From the NCBI GenBank assembly GCA_964424545.1, contig CAYRJN010000160.1, forward strand, positions 1 through 8,872: 8,872 nt of DNA. The letters run 5' to 3'. The notes beneath the pieces were generated by a model. The model was not told where the DNA came from. It ran no database searches and saw nothing but the letters and a program-made list of their open reading frames with translations. Both the position numbers and the translations under genes were made by a program. This document shows, in pieces, positions 1 to 6,025 of the stretch. The stretch is from JAUVIB01 sp964424545 (lineage in GTDB: Bacteria; Calditrichota; Calditrichia; Calditrichales; Calditrichaceae). Numbering within the stretch: the first letter of the stretch is position 1; each line of letters begins with the position of its first letter.

Positions 1-23
1 TGGAAAATTTTGTCAAAATATCT

Positions 24-1925
24 TCAATCTAAAATAAATCGCTCAGTTTTGGTATTAATTAAAATATCATGCCAAATTTCGCCGTTTTTAATGGTTGTCC
101 ATAATTGTTGATAAAAATCTGAGGAGTGTTTGCCGCTTTTTAAAATATTCGACTTTTTACCGATAATTTCATCTTGATTGTATTGCGTAATGGTTTGAAA
201 TGCCGGATTGACATATTCAACATAACCGTTCAGATCTGTAATCATAGCAATAGCGTCAATCTGTTCTATTAACGCTGCGAGACGCGTGATTTCCTGCTCT
301 GCTTTTTTACGCTCGGTTATATCACGTTCGATAGAATAGATTAATTTTTTGTTATTCATTTTAATTATTCGCGTTGATATCTCAACGGGAAAAGTAGAGC
401 CGTCTTTGCGAATTCGATTAGCTTCGAATATTAAAACGCGATTTTGCCGCAGCTTTTTTATTCTTGCGGGTGCCTTTTTTAAGAATTCATTGCCGGTGAT
501 TTTGTCGGCAGAGATTCCGATAAGCTCGTTTTTTTTATAACCGAAAGCTTTCAACGCCGATTCATTAGCGTCCACGACAATAGGATATTTTCCCTGATTA
601 GGATCAAAAATTAATATACAATCGGCGGCATGTTTAAATAGCAGTCTAAAGCGCTCTTCACTCTCTTTGATTTTTGACTGCGCCTTTTTTATTTCGGAAA
701 TATCCATGGCAAAAGCATAAACGACAGTTTCTCCAAAGTAGCGCGCTTTATATAAATGAACAATTTTTGGGAATATTTTTCCGTTTTTTCGCTTTCCCCA
801 AAATTCAAATTGTTGAGGTTCGCCGTTGAAAGCTTTGTGAAATTGTTTCATAATTTGATTTATATCGGTTTTTCCCGGAGCGGCCAAATCAAAAGGCGTT
901 TTACCGATATAATATTCTTTGGGAAAGCCGTACATATTTATAACGCCCTGATTAACGTCAATAAACTTACCATCTCTGTTCTGAATATAGATTGCTTCGT
1001 TGGCGTTATTAAACAGCTCCCGATAGGTTTCTTCCGACGCTTTAAGTTTATTATAAGTTTGTACACGCGTTGTTATATCCCGCCAAACAACCTGGATGGC
1101 CTTTTGTCCCTGAAAATAAGTTTGGACAGCGCCCGCTTCTGCATGTTTGTGTTTGCCTTTTTGGGTGACAAAAATAAGTTTAACCATTGAATCGTACTGT
1201 ATACCGGAATCGATTGCTTTTAATAATTTGTGTATTTTATCGCGGTAATCGGGATGCAGAAAACAGTCAATGGAACGTCCAATTAAACTGTTGGAACTTT
1301 CTTCTTCTATAAAATTAATAACGGCTTTATTATATGATAGTATTTTATCCTTAGCTATAATTGCTATGGGGTCGGGCGATTGATCAAAAAAATGTCTATA
1401 GGCTTCTTCGTTTTCTTTTAAGGTCTTTTCCGTTAATTTTCTATGAGTGATATCGGAAAATATCGTCATTACCCCTGTGCTTTCTTGAAAGTTGACTTTT
1501 TGAGAAATGACTTCAAGGTCCATTAAATTGCCGCTGTAGTCGTATACTTTTTCTTCTATTTTTGGTACGAATTTGCCGTCTAAGATCATCTCAAATCGTG
1601 ATTTAATCTTTCGCTTTTCATATTCGGGAAGGTTATCCAATAAATTTGCATTTAGAAAAATATCAGGATTGCTGATTTTGAAAATATCAAGAGCCGCTTT
1701 ATTAACATAAATAACATTACCTTTAGTATCATATATAACTACTCCGAGAGGTAAAAATTCTATCAATTGAAAAAATTGTTTTTGCTGATCGGGAAAATAC
1801 GGTGTGTTAATATTTTCTTGGTTTGTACTGTGATTTAGGATAGCGGCGTTAATCTTGCGCAGATGTTCATTTTCTTTACGTAATTGTTCCAATTCTTCGC
1901 GCAGATTTTTTAATGTTTTTTCCAT
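24..1925 (-). CDS. Multi-PAS sensor protein, truncated in its fifth PAS domain
   Basis: The 633-residue protein has no signal peptide or membrane segment, so it is probably cytoplasmic. Residues 1-30 form a charged heptad-like coiled coil. Five PAS domains follow at roughly 50-162, 172-286, 297-412, 422-540 and 546-633. Four end with the usual PAC-type D-I-[ST] linker (DITHRK, DITTRV, DISEIK, DITERK). PAS domains bind small ligands or cofactors and usually control a histidine kinase, GGDEF or other output domain; none is present here. The last PAS matches the common form (YVNPAF, ILKSGKH, FYQQLW, GEIWHD) but stops where a K-[KR]-[DN]-G-x-[LI]-Y stretch is expected. Pieces of that stretch can be read in the other two frames before the window edge, so this is probably a frameshifted or decayed sensor kinase, or an assembly error. 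The ATG at 1925 has no clear Shine-Dalgarno sequence. The gene is divergent from the tlpA-like gene. Confidence 0.85.
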   Translation of the reverse strand: MEKTLKNLREELEQLRKENEHLRKINAAILNHSTNQENINTPYFPDQQKQFFQLIEFLPLGVVIYDTKGNVIYVNKAALDIFKISNPDIFLNANLLDNLPEYEKRKIKSRFEMILDGKFVPKIEEKVYDYSGNLMDLEVISQKVNFQESTGVMTIFSDITHRKLTEKTLKENEEAYRHFFDQSPDPIAIIAKDKILSYNKAVINFIEEESSNSLIGRSIDCFLHPDYRDKIHKLLKAIDSGIQYDSMVKLIFVTQKGKHKHAEAGAVQTYFQGQKAIQVVWRDITTRVQTYNKLKASEETYRELFNNANEAIYIQNRDGKFIDVNQGVINMYGFPKEYYIGKTPFDLAAPGKTDINQIMKQFHKAFNGEPQQFEFWGKRKNGKIFPKIVHLYKARYFGETVVYAFAMDISEIKKAQSKIKESEERFRLLFKHAADCILIFDPNQGKYPIVVDANESALKAFGYKKNELIGISADKITGNEFLKKAPARIKKLRQNRVLIFEANRIRKDGSTFPVEISTRIIKMNNKKLIYSIERDITERKKAEQEITRLAALIEQIDAIAMITDLNGYVEYVNPAFQTITQYNQDEIIGKKSNILKSGKHSSDFYQQLWTTIKNGEIWHDILINTKTERFILD

Positions 1926-2002
1926 TTTTTATAAATTATTTATATAATGAGAGTATTTCCTTAATCCTATATTACTATATTATCGGACGAATTTATTTTT
2001 TG

Positions 2003-2032
2003 TTTACAAATTTGTTTCATTATTGTTAAAAT
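2003..2032 (+). promoter_or_regulatory. Sigma70-type promoter of the tlpA-like/nosL pair
   Basis: TTTACA (2003-2008) and TAAAAT (2027-2032) each match 5 of 6 consensus bases, with an 18-bp spacer. It lies in the 119-152 bp divergent region between the PAS gene and the tlpA-like gene. Transcription would begin near 2039, leaving almost no leader before the ATG at 2045 but a normal leader before the TTG at 2078. It was found by eye, and the surrounding DNA is very AT-rich, so chance matches are possible. Confidence 0.5.
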
Positions 2033-2077
2033 AGTTTTAAATTTATGGTTATACATGGTGAATTTAAGGTTAATATT

Positions 2078-2578
2078 TTGAAATATTTATCAATAACAAT
2101 CCTTTTTTTCGTTTTGATTTTATTTTCATGTAATAATGATAAACAACGGATAAAGGTCGGACAACATGCTCCTGATTTTTCTTTATATACGCCGGAGAGG
2201 GAAAAAATATCCACAAAAAAATATTACGGTAAATATTTATTGATTCATTTTTGGGCGGATTGGTGCTCGCAATGCCGAGCCGAGTTTCCCAAACTTGAAG
2301 AATCGTATCGTAATTTGCGGGATAGAAATTTTGAGATTGTGGCGGTAAATGTTGGGCAAAGCGCCGGACATGTGCGCGAATTTATTAAGCGTTATCATAT
2401 CTCTTTTCCCATGGTGATGGATGGAGATCTGCGCATGTCGAAAATTTACGGCGTTACAGGTTTGCCGACGAATTATTTTATAAACGATAAAGGAATAATT
2501 TTTAAAATAATCATCGGCTGGGTTAATGAACAACAAATTTTAAAAATATTAGAGGAAATGAAAAATGAAAAGGTTTAA
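2078..2578 (+). CDS. TlpA/ResA-family thiol-disulfide lipoprotein
   Basis: This is a thioredoxin-fold protein of 166 residues, probably membrane-anchored on the periplasmic side. The signal sequence is MKYLSITILFFVLILFSC, with a lipobox cysteine at 18. The AhpC/TSA-Redoxin fold starts at about residue 26 (VGQHAPDFSL). The redox site is W62-C63-S-Q-C66, and the cis-proline is in GLPTNYF (P130). Such proteins reduce disulfides in cytochrome c or copper-site maturation. I chose the TTG at 2078 because AAGG (2066-2069) sits 8 bp upstream and the signal peptide then begins properly. The ATG at 2045 would add 11 polar residues, has no ribosome site and lies almost on the predicted transcription start. 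Its 3' end overlaps the nosL-type gene by 14 bp, so the two are co-transcribed and probably translationally coupled. CSQC is unlike the CPPC or CEPC common in ResA/TlpA, so the redox potential may differ. Confidence 0.88.
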   Translation: MKYLSITILFFVLILFSCNNDKQRIKVGQHAPDFSLYTPEREKISTKKYYGKYLLIHFWADWCSQCRAEFPKLEESYRNLRDRNFEIVAVNVGQSAGHVREFIKRYHISFPMVMDGDLRMSKIYGVTGLPTNYFINDKGIIFKIIIGWVNEQQILKILEEMKNEKV

Positions 2579-3044
2579 ATTGGCATTGTTAATCGGGCTT
2601 ATTTTTTTATCGGCCTGTGGGGGTGACGAAAAAAGGGTATCGGGTAAAAACACAGGGGAACATCGTTGTGCCAATTGCGGCATGAGTACCTCAAAATATC
2701 CTAAATGGGAACAAAAAATTGTATCTCAAGATAAAGGCGTGATGTATTTTGACGGCGCTCGTTGTATGTTTAAAATTTTATTGGATACCGCTCAGTCACC
2801 GCATAACATAGACTCTATATTGGTGAAGGATTATTATTCTCTAAAATATATAAATGCAAAAGGCGCCTATTATGTTACCGGTTCAAATGTGTTTGGGCCG
2901 ATGGGCAACGAATTGATACCCTTTAAAAGCTTTACTGAAGCGCAAGCGTTTAAGAAAGATCATAACGGCAAAAATATCGTTCGTTTTAACGATGTTAATA
3001 TGAAAATGATAATGAAACTGGCGGGCAAGATGAAAATGAAATAG
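2565..3044 (+). CDS. nosL: NosL-family copper-binding lipoprotein
   Basis: This 159-residue protein has a lipoprotein signal (MKRFKLALLIGLIFLSAC, lipid-modified C18), so it acts on a membrane outside the cytoplasm. NosL hallmarks are C35-A-N-C38-G-M40, the F62-D-G-A-R-C67-M-F segment, and GPMGNELIPF (111-120), followed by a helix (SFTEAQAFKKDHNG). NosL proteins bind Cu(I) and deliver it to nitrous oxide reductase; relatives occur outside nos clusters, where the client is unknown. AGAGG (2551-2555) lies 9 bp before the ATG, inside the preceding gene. The tail (139-159) is rich in Met and Lys, with five Met among the last 15 residues, which could add weak copper sites (inference). No nosZ, nosD, nosF or nosY is in the window, so the link to N2O reduction is not shown. 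Pairing with a TlpA-like reductase supports a copper-insertion role. Confidence 0.88.
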   Translation: MKRFKLALLIGLIFLSACGGDEKRVSGKNTGEHRCANCGMSTSKYPKWEQKIVSQDKGVMYFDGARCMFKILLDTAQSPHNIDSILVKDYYSLKYINAKGAYYVTGSNVFGPMGNELIPFKSFTEAQAFKKDHNGKNIVRFNDVNMKMIMKLAGKMKMK

Positions 3045-3090
3045 GAACGGTGTTTTAACGCCTTGTTCTTAAAACGGATAAAATCCGTTT
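3045..3090 (+). terminator. Two tandem stem-loops after nosL, weak terminator candidate
   Basis: The first hairpin begins directly after the TAG. GAAC-GGTG (3045-3052) pairs with CGCC-TT-GTTC (3059-3068), with a TT bulge, one G-U pair and a TTTTAA loop. The second pairs AAACGGAT (3072-3079) with ATCCGTTT (3083-3090) across an AAA loop. Neither is followed by a good T-run, so this may act as mRNA 3' end protection or a weak terminator. A 6-bp CCGCGA/TCGCGG inverted repeat lies further on at 3115-3158. Otherwise I see nothing in 3091-3169. Confidence 0.35.
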
Positions 3091-3169
3091 CCATTTTACG
3101 ACTATGCGTAATTTCCGCGAGCAAAAATAAAATCCTATCAAAGTAATGAACTTCGCGGGTTAAATTCTT

Positions 3170-3198
3170 TTGACTTTTTTATGAATTAGCAATAAATT
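3170..3198 (+). promoter_or_regulatory. tRNA-Leu promoter
   Basis: TTGACT (3170-3175), a 17-bp spacer and TAAATT (3193-3198) lie 20 bp before the tRNA 5' end. The same two hexamers at the same spacing and nearly the same distance precede the tRNA-Gln gene at the far end of the window, which supports both as real stable-RNA promoters. Confidence 0.65.
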
Positions 3199-3217
3199 AC
3201 AAAATCTGAAAAATGTT

Positions 3218-3301
3218 GCCGGAGTGGTGGAATTGGTAGACGCGCTGGACTCAAAATCCAGTTCCCCCTGGGGAGTGTCGGTTCGAGTCCGACCTCCGGT
3301 A
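3218..3301 (+). tRNA. tRNA-Leu (anticodon CAA)
   Basis: The acceptor stem is GCCGGAG (3218-3224) with CTCCGGT (3294-3300), with a terminal G-U pair and discriminator A at 3301. The anticodon stem CTGGA/TCCAG (3245-3249, 3257-3261) holds a CTCAAAA loop with anticodon CAA at 3252-3254, which reads UUG. The long variable arm of class II tRNAs is present (TCCC/GGGA, 3263-3274), and the T arm is GTCGG-TTCGAGT-CCGAC (3277-3293). The next bases are CAATAA, so CCA is not encoded and must be added after transcription. A promoter lies just upstream and a strong terminator 13 bp downstream, so this is a single-gene unit. Confidence 0.97.
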
Positions 3302-3314
3302 CAATAATAAAACC

Positions 3315-3350
3315 AAGGGGTTGTGATAAACGTTCATAATCCCTTTTTTT
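3315..3350 (+). terminator. Rho-independent terminator of tRNA-Leu
   Basis: AAGGGGTTGTGA (3315-3326) pairs with TCATAATCCCTT (3334-3345) as a 12-bp stem with two G-U pairs. The loop is TAAACGT, and a run of seven T (3344-3350) overlaps the end of the stem. This is a textbook intrinsic terminator and isolates the tRNA from the lipoprotein gene. Between it and 3510 I see no further convincing element. Confidence 0.85.
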
Positions 3351-3509
3351 GTTTATATGGCGCTAAGGTGAAAAGGGCGCATAAAACAAGAGACGATGTT
3401 GCTTTTTATGTACGTTTATCCGGCATAGAGAATATTGAATATTACAAGATCACTTTTTACCTCAAATCTCAAATCCGCCTTTATCCGGTTGTATAAATGG
3501 TATGGGACT

Positions 3510-5009
3510 ATGAAAAATATAAATATTTTTATATTATACTTTTTATTTTTTAGCATATTATCGGTTTTTAACGGTTGTAAAAACACTGCCGATTTGCTGG
3601 AAATATCAATCGGAGGATTATCGTCCCGTTCTAAAAAAATGCTTCAAGCTCACACCGTACAAATTGATCCCACTTTTCCTCTGTATCGCGATCGTACGCC
3701 TCGTAGTATAGCCGATGAGATCATTGCTAACGGTATTGAGGGCGTTTATTATTTTATCACTTCCGATAAGGCCATTGATAAGGATATTATTGACGCTTTG
3801 CACGATAGAGATATTCCCGTGGCTGCATTAATCATCGCCAGCGGCGCATATTTGCCGATAGACGAGCGACCGGCTGCTTGGGAAAAGTGGAAAATGCGTT
3901 TTACGACGGGAGGTCAAACATTGGAAGCATATAATTTTATGTCCTTTGTTCATAAAGATTATGCCCGTTGGATGAAGGAACGTGTAGTAAATGTGGTTAA
4001 TGATTACGATTTTGACGGATTTACTTTTGCCGGAGCCATGTATCCGATTTATGACGGGCTTGAAAAGGACCCGGTTGTTTACGCCGACATATCGCCGGCG
4101 TTTCAGGAAGCTTTTAAAGAACAAACCGCCAATAAGGAATTTCCTGAATTTGAGAACGGCGCCGCCGATACTTATTACAAAAAGCGCCCCGATCTATATA
4201 ATGATTTAGTTGATTTTAGAGTAAAAACGATAGATGAATTTTATAATGAGGTCATTAACGGCGCGGGAGGTTTTCGTGAAAAATGTCCCGGTAAATTTGC
4301 CGCGACCTGGACCTTGGGCGTTTATGATAACGGACGATTCGGCGATCCTGTAGAGACGCTTAGGGAATGGGAGGGAAATGACATCCGCTCCATGATTGCT
4401 TTGGTAAAACCGGACATGCATTTTATTCAAACACATTGGCCGGATTGGATGTCCGCAATGGACGGCGATTATGTCGCTCACTATCAACCGTTTTTTGACG
4501 CTGTTTGGGAAAGCGATGCGGATATGCCCGTAGCCCTACAAACCGATATCGGCTCCTTTGAGTGGAGTAGAAAAAGTAAAAATTGGCGGACGCTTTTTTA
4601 TAAGACCTGCGAGCAATTGCATGTATCGTCCACAACTTATTATGAATTTTCCATTCGATCGGAAATTTATGAAGACCCTCCGCAATTGAAAGAGATTAGA
4701 AGGGTAAATAACACAACGTTGGAATTAAGCTTTGATCAACGAATTGCATCGCCCTATTGTGAGAATTTGATCAGAGGTAAAAAAATTATCGTCGGCGATA
4801 ACGGCCGGGAATACAGCGTACGATCGGCTGAAACGGACGGAAATATTTTAATAATCGTTACGGATACTGAAATAGCAGATCTAAAAAGCGCGACGGTGCG
4901 GCTGGGCGGTATAAAAGACGATATCCAATATCGCTTTCATAATGCCAATATTTCATTGGGGAAAGAAAATATTATTCCTCAAAATGCAACTAAATCTCTT
5001 CCGATTTAA
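3510..5009 (+). CDS. Large lipoprotein of unrecognised family, putative TIM-barrel hydrolase-like
   Basis: I do not recognise a named family. Starting at ATG 3510 the protein has 499 residues and opens with a signal peptide (MKNINIFILYFLFFSILSVF), with a probable lipid-modified C23 in FNGC; F at -3 is unusual for a lipobox. An in-frame TTG at 3435 would add 25 residues ahead of the signal and is unlikely; the ribosome site at either start is weak. Residues 45-385 alternate strands and helices as in a (beta/alpha)8 barrel: GIEGVYYF (75-82), DIPVAALIIASGAY (101-114), DFDGFTFAG (167-175), FAATWTLGVYD (263-273), PDMHFIQTHWPDW (301-313), PVALQTDIGSFEWS (340-353), STTYYEF (374-380). Acidic and aromatic residues at strand ends resemble glycoside hydrolase sites, but no catalytic pair can be assigned. 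Residues 392-480 look like a beta-sandwich (LELSFDQRI). It ends 233 bp before the DeoR-type gene, so a link to that pathway is plausible but unproven. Confidence 0.75.
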   Translation: MKNINIFILYFLFFSILSVFNGCKNTADLLEISIGGLSSRSKKMLQAHTVQIDPTFPLYRDRTPRSIADEIIANGIEGVYYFITSDKAIDKDIIDALHDRDIPVAALIIASGAYLPIDERPAAWEKWKMRFTTGGQTLEAYNFMSFVHKDYARWMKERVVNVVNDYDFDGFTFAGAMYPIYDGLEKDPVVYADISPAFQEAFKEQTANKEFPEFENGAADTYYKKRPDLYNDLVDFRVKTIDEFYNEVINGAGGFREKCPGKFAATWTLGVYDNGRFGDPVETLREWEGNDIRSMIALVKPDMHFIQTHWPDWMSAMDGDYVAHYQPFFDAVWESDADMPVALQTDIGSFEWSRKSKNWRTLFYKTCEQLHVSSTTYYEFSIRSEIYEDPPQLKEIRRVNNTTLELSFDQRIASPYCENLIRGKKIIVGDNGREYSVRSAETDGNILIIVTDTEIADLKSATVRLGGIKDDIQYRFHNANISLGKENIIPQNATKSLPI

Positions 5010-5061
5010 TAGTAATCTTTGGTTTATTTAGCCGTTTGCCCAAGCTGTATTCGCTGTTTAT

Positions 5062-5093
5062 AAATTTCAAATCCCGTTACTTTGGTGAAATTT
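5062..5093 (+). repeat. Perfect 8-bp inverted repeat with a 16-bp centre
   Basis: AAATTTCA (5062-5069) is exactly complementary to TGAAATTT (5086-5093). It lies 53 bp after the lipoprotein gene and about 70 bp before the predicted promoter of the DeoR-type gene. No T-run follows it (GTCCGTATT), so it is more likely an operator-like palindrome or mRNA 3' hairpin than an intrinsic terminator. The rest of 5010-5160 shows only a pyrimidine-rich tract (5121-5146). Confidence 0.4.
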
Positions 5094-5160
5094 GTCCGTA
5101 TTAACCGATTTGATTGACTCTATTTTTCTTTCTTTTTTCTTTTTATCCATTTCAAAATAT

Positions 5161-5189
5161 TTGCAAACTCAATATATCTGTATTAAATT
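5161..5189 (+). promoter_or_regulatory. Candidate promoter of the DeoR/Gfo-Idh/aminotransferase operon
   Basis: TTGCAA (5161-5166), a 17-bp spacer and TAAATT (5184-5189) are seen. The -10 hexamer and the following A are identical to those of the two tRNA promoters in this window. The -35 matches only 4 of 6 bases, as expected for a regulated rather than strong promoter. Transcription would begin near 5196, inside the phased repeats at 5191-5234. Confidence 0.5.
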
Positions 5190-5190
5190 A

Positions 5191-5234
5191 GAAACAATAA
5201 ACAATAAAACGAAATAAAAAGAAATGCAAAGAAG
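5191..5234 (+). promoter_or_regulatory. Helically phased GAAA repeats, candidate DeoR-type operator
   Basis: GAAA or a close variant occurs at 5191, 5211, 5221 and (as GAAG) 5231, one or two helical turns apart on the same DNA face. GAAATAAAAA and GAAATGCAAA at 5211-5230 match at 8 of 10 positions, and AACAATA is repeated head-to-tail at 5193-5206. DeoR-family repressors commonly bind direct repeats near their own promoters. This array sits just after the predicted -10, where bound protein would block transcription. The role is inferred, and the A-richness makes chance repeats possible. Confidence 0.35.
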
Positions 5235-5242
5235 GTCGTGTT

Positions 5243-6001
5243 GTGTTAAATGCAGAACGAAGAGATTTCATAAAAAAGAAAATTGAAACGGAGGAACGCG
5301 TTCTAATCGGGGCGTTATGCCGTCAATTTAATACTTCGTCCGTTACTATTCGCAAGGATTTGGACTTTCTCGAAAAAGAGGGTGTATTGACGCGCGTACA
5401 CGGCGGGGCGATTTTAAACAGAAGTGCCATGAGCGAACTTTCTATTTCTGAAAAAGAAAAGATACATTTAAGAGAAAAAGAACGTATCGCTCGTTTTGCC
5501 GTTTCTTTGATTAACGAAGGCGATATCGTTATTCTTGATTTCGGATTTACAGCCGTTCATATTGCTAGGAAATTAAAGTTTAAAAAGGGGATTAAAGTGA
5601 TTACAGGAGGGCTCAATGTGGCAAACGAAATCGCCAATAGCGAAAATGAGCTCATTTTGATCGGCGGTGTTTTTAATAAAGAGACGTTTGCTTTTTCCGG
5701 CGGATTCGCCGAAGAGGTGATTCGCAATACGGTGGCGGATAAACTTTTCCTTGGCGTAGACGGAATCGATCTTGAAAAAGGTTTAACCGCCTATAATTAT
5801 GAAGAAGCGAGGCTTAACCGCCTTATGATACAAGCCGCATCCGAAGTGATTTTAATTGCCGATTCAACTAAATTCGGTAAAAACGCAATGGCCTATATAG
5901 GCGGTTTAAATGAAGTGGATCGCATTATTACCGATAAAAAAATATCCGGCGCGTATTCGAATGAATTACAACAATTGAATATAAAAATAAATCTTGTATA
6001 A
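5243..6001 (+). CDS. DeoR-family transcriptional repressor
   Basis: At 252 residues this has the family's usual length and architecture. Residues 1-57 are the winged helix-turn-helix with the DeoR signature (SSVTIRKDLDFLEKEGVLTRVHGG, 32-55). Residues about 75-235 are the DeoRC sensor domain, with VITGG (119-123), LFLGVDGID (168-176), GLTAYNYEEA (180-189) and IADSTKFG (205-212). Family members sense phosphorylated sugars or related metabolites and repress nearby catabolic genes. The motif normally reading DSGTT is D99-F-G-F-T103, and the family's GGxxR is G141-G-V-F-N145. Both are ligand-pocket positions, so the effector may not be a usual sugar phosphate (inference). The start is GTG, with GAAGG (5231-5235) 7 bp upstream. 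It is the first gene of a three-gene unit and probably controls itself and the two enzymes downstream. Confidence 0.93.
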   Translation: MLNAERRDFIKKKIETEERVLIGALCRQFNTSSVTIRKDLDFLEKEGVLTRVHGGAILNRSAMSELSISEKEKIHLREKERIARFAVSLINEGDIVILDFGFTAVHIARKLKFKKGIKVITGGLNVANEIANSENELILIGGVFNKETFAFSGGFAEEVIRNTVADKLFLGVDGIDLEKGLTAYNYEEARLNRLMIQAASEVILIADSTKFGKNAMAYIGGLNEVDRIITDKKISGAYSNELQQLNIKINLV

Positions 6002-6025
6002 GAAAAGTTTGTTGGAGAATCATTT

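Noticed and set aside
756..1190. A 144-codon + strand ORF inside the PAS gene
   Set aside because: It is fully antisense to the PAS-domain coding sequence, and its translation has no recognisable domain.
3115..3158. CCGCGA/TCGCGG inverted repeat before the tRNA-Leu promoter
   Set aside because: There are only six paired bases across a 32-base centre with no T-run. It is too weak to assign a role.
3218..3350. tRNA-Leu as an integration site for a mobile element
   Set aside because: No integrase, no direct repeat of the tRNA 3' end and no phage-like genes are seen downstream.
3368..3496. A 42-codon GTG-started ORF after the tRNA-Leu terminator
   Set aside because: AAGG abuts the GTG with no spacing, the product shows no motif or signal, and it overlaps the region before the lipoprotein start in another frame. 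Chance is the better explanation.
3435..3509. TTG-started N-terminal extension of the large lipoprotein
   Set aside because: It would put 25 charged residues ahead of a well-formed signal peptide, and no ribosome site precedes it.
4206..4635. Overlapping - strand ORFs of 70-93 codons within the large lipoprotein gene
   Set aside because: They are antisense shadows of a long coding frame and have no domain features.
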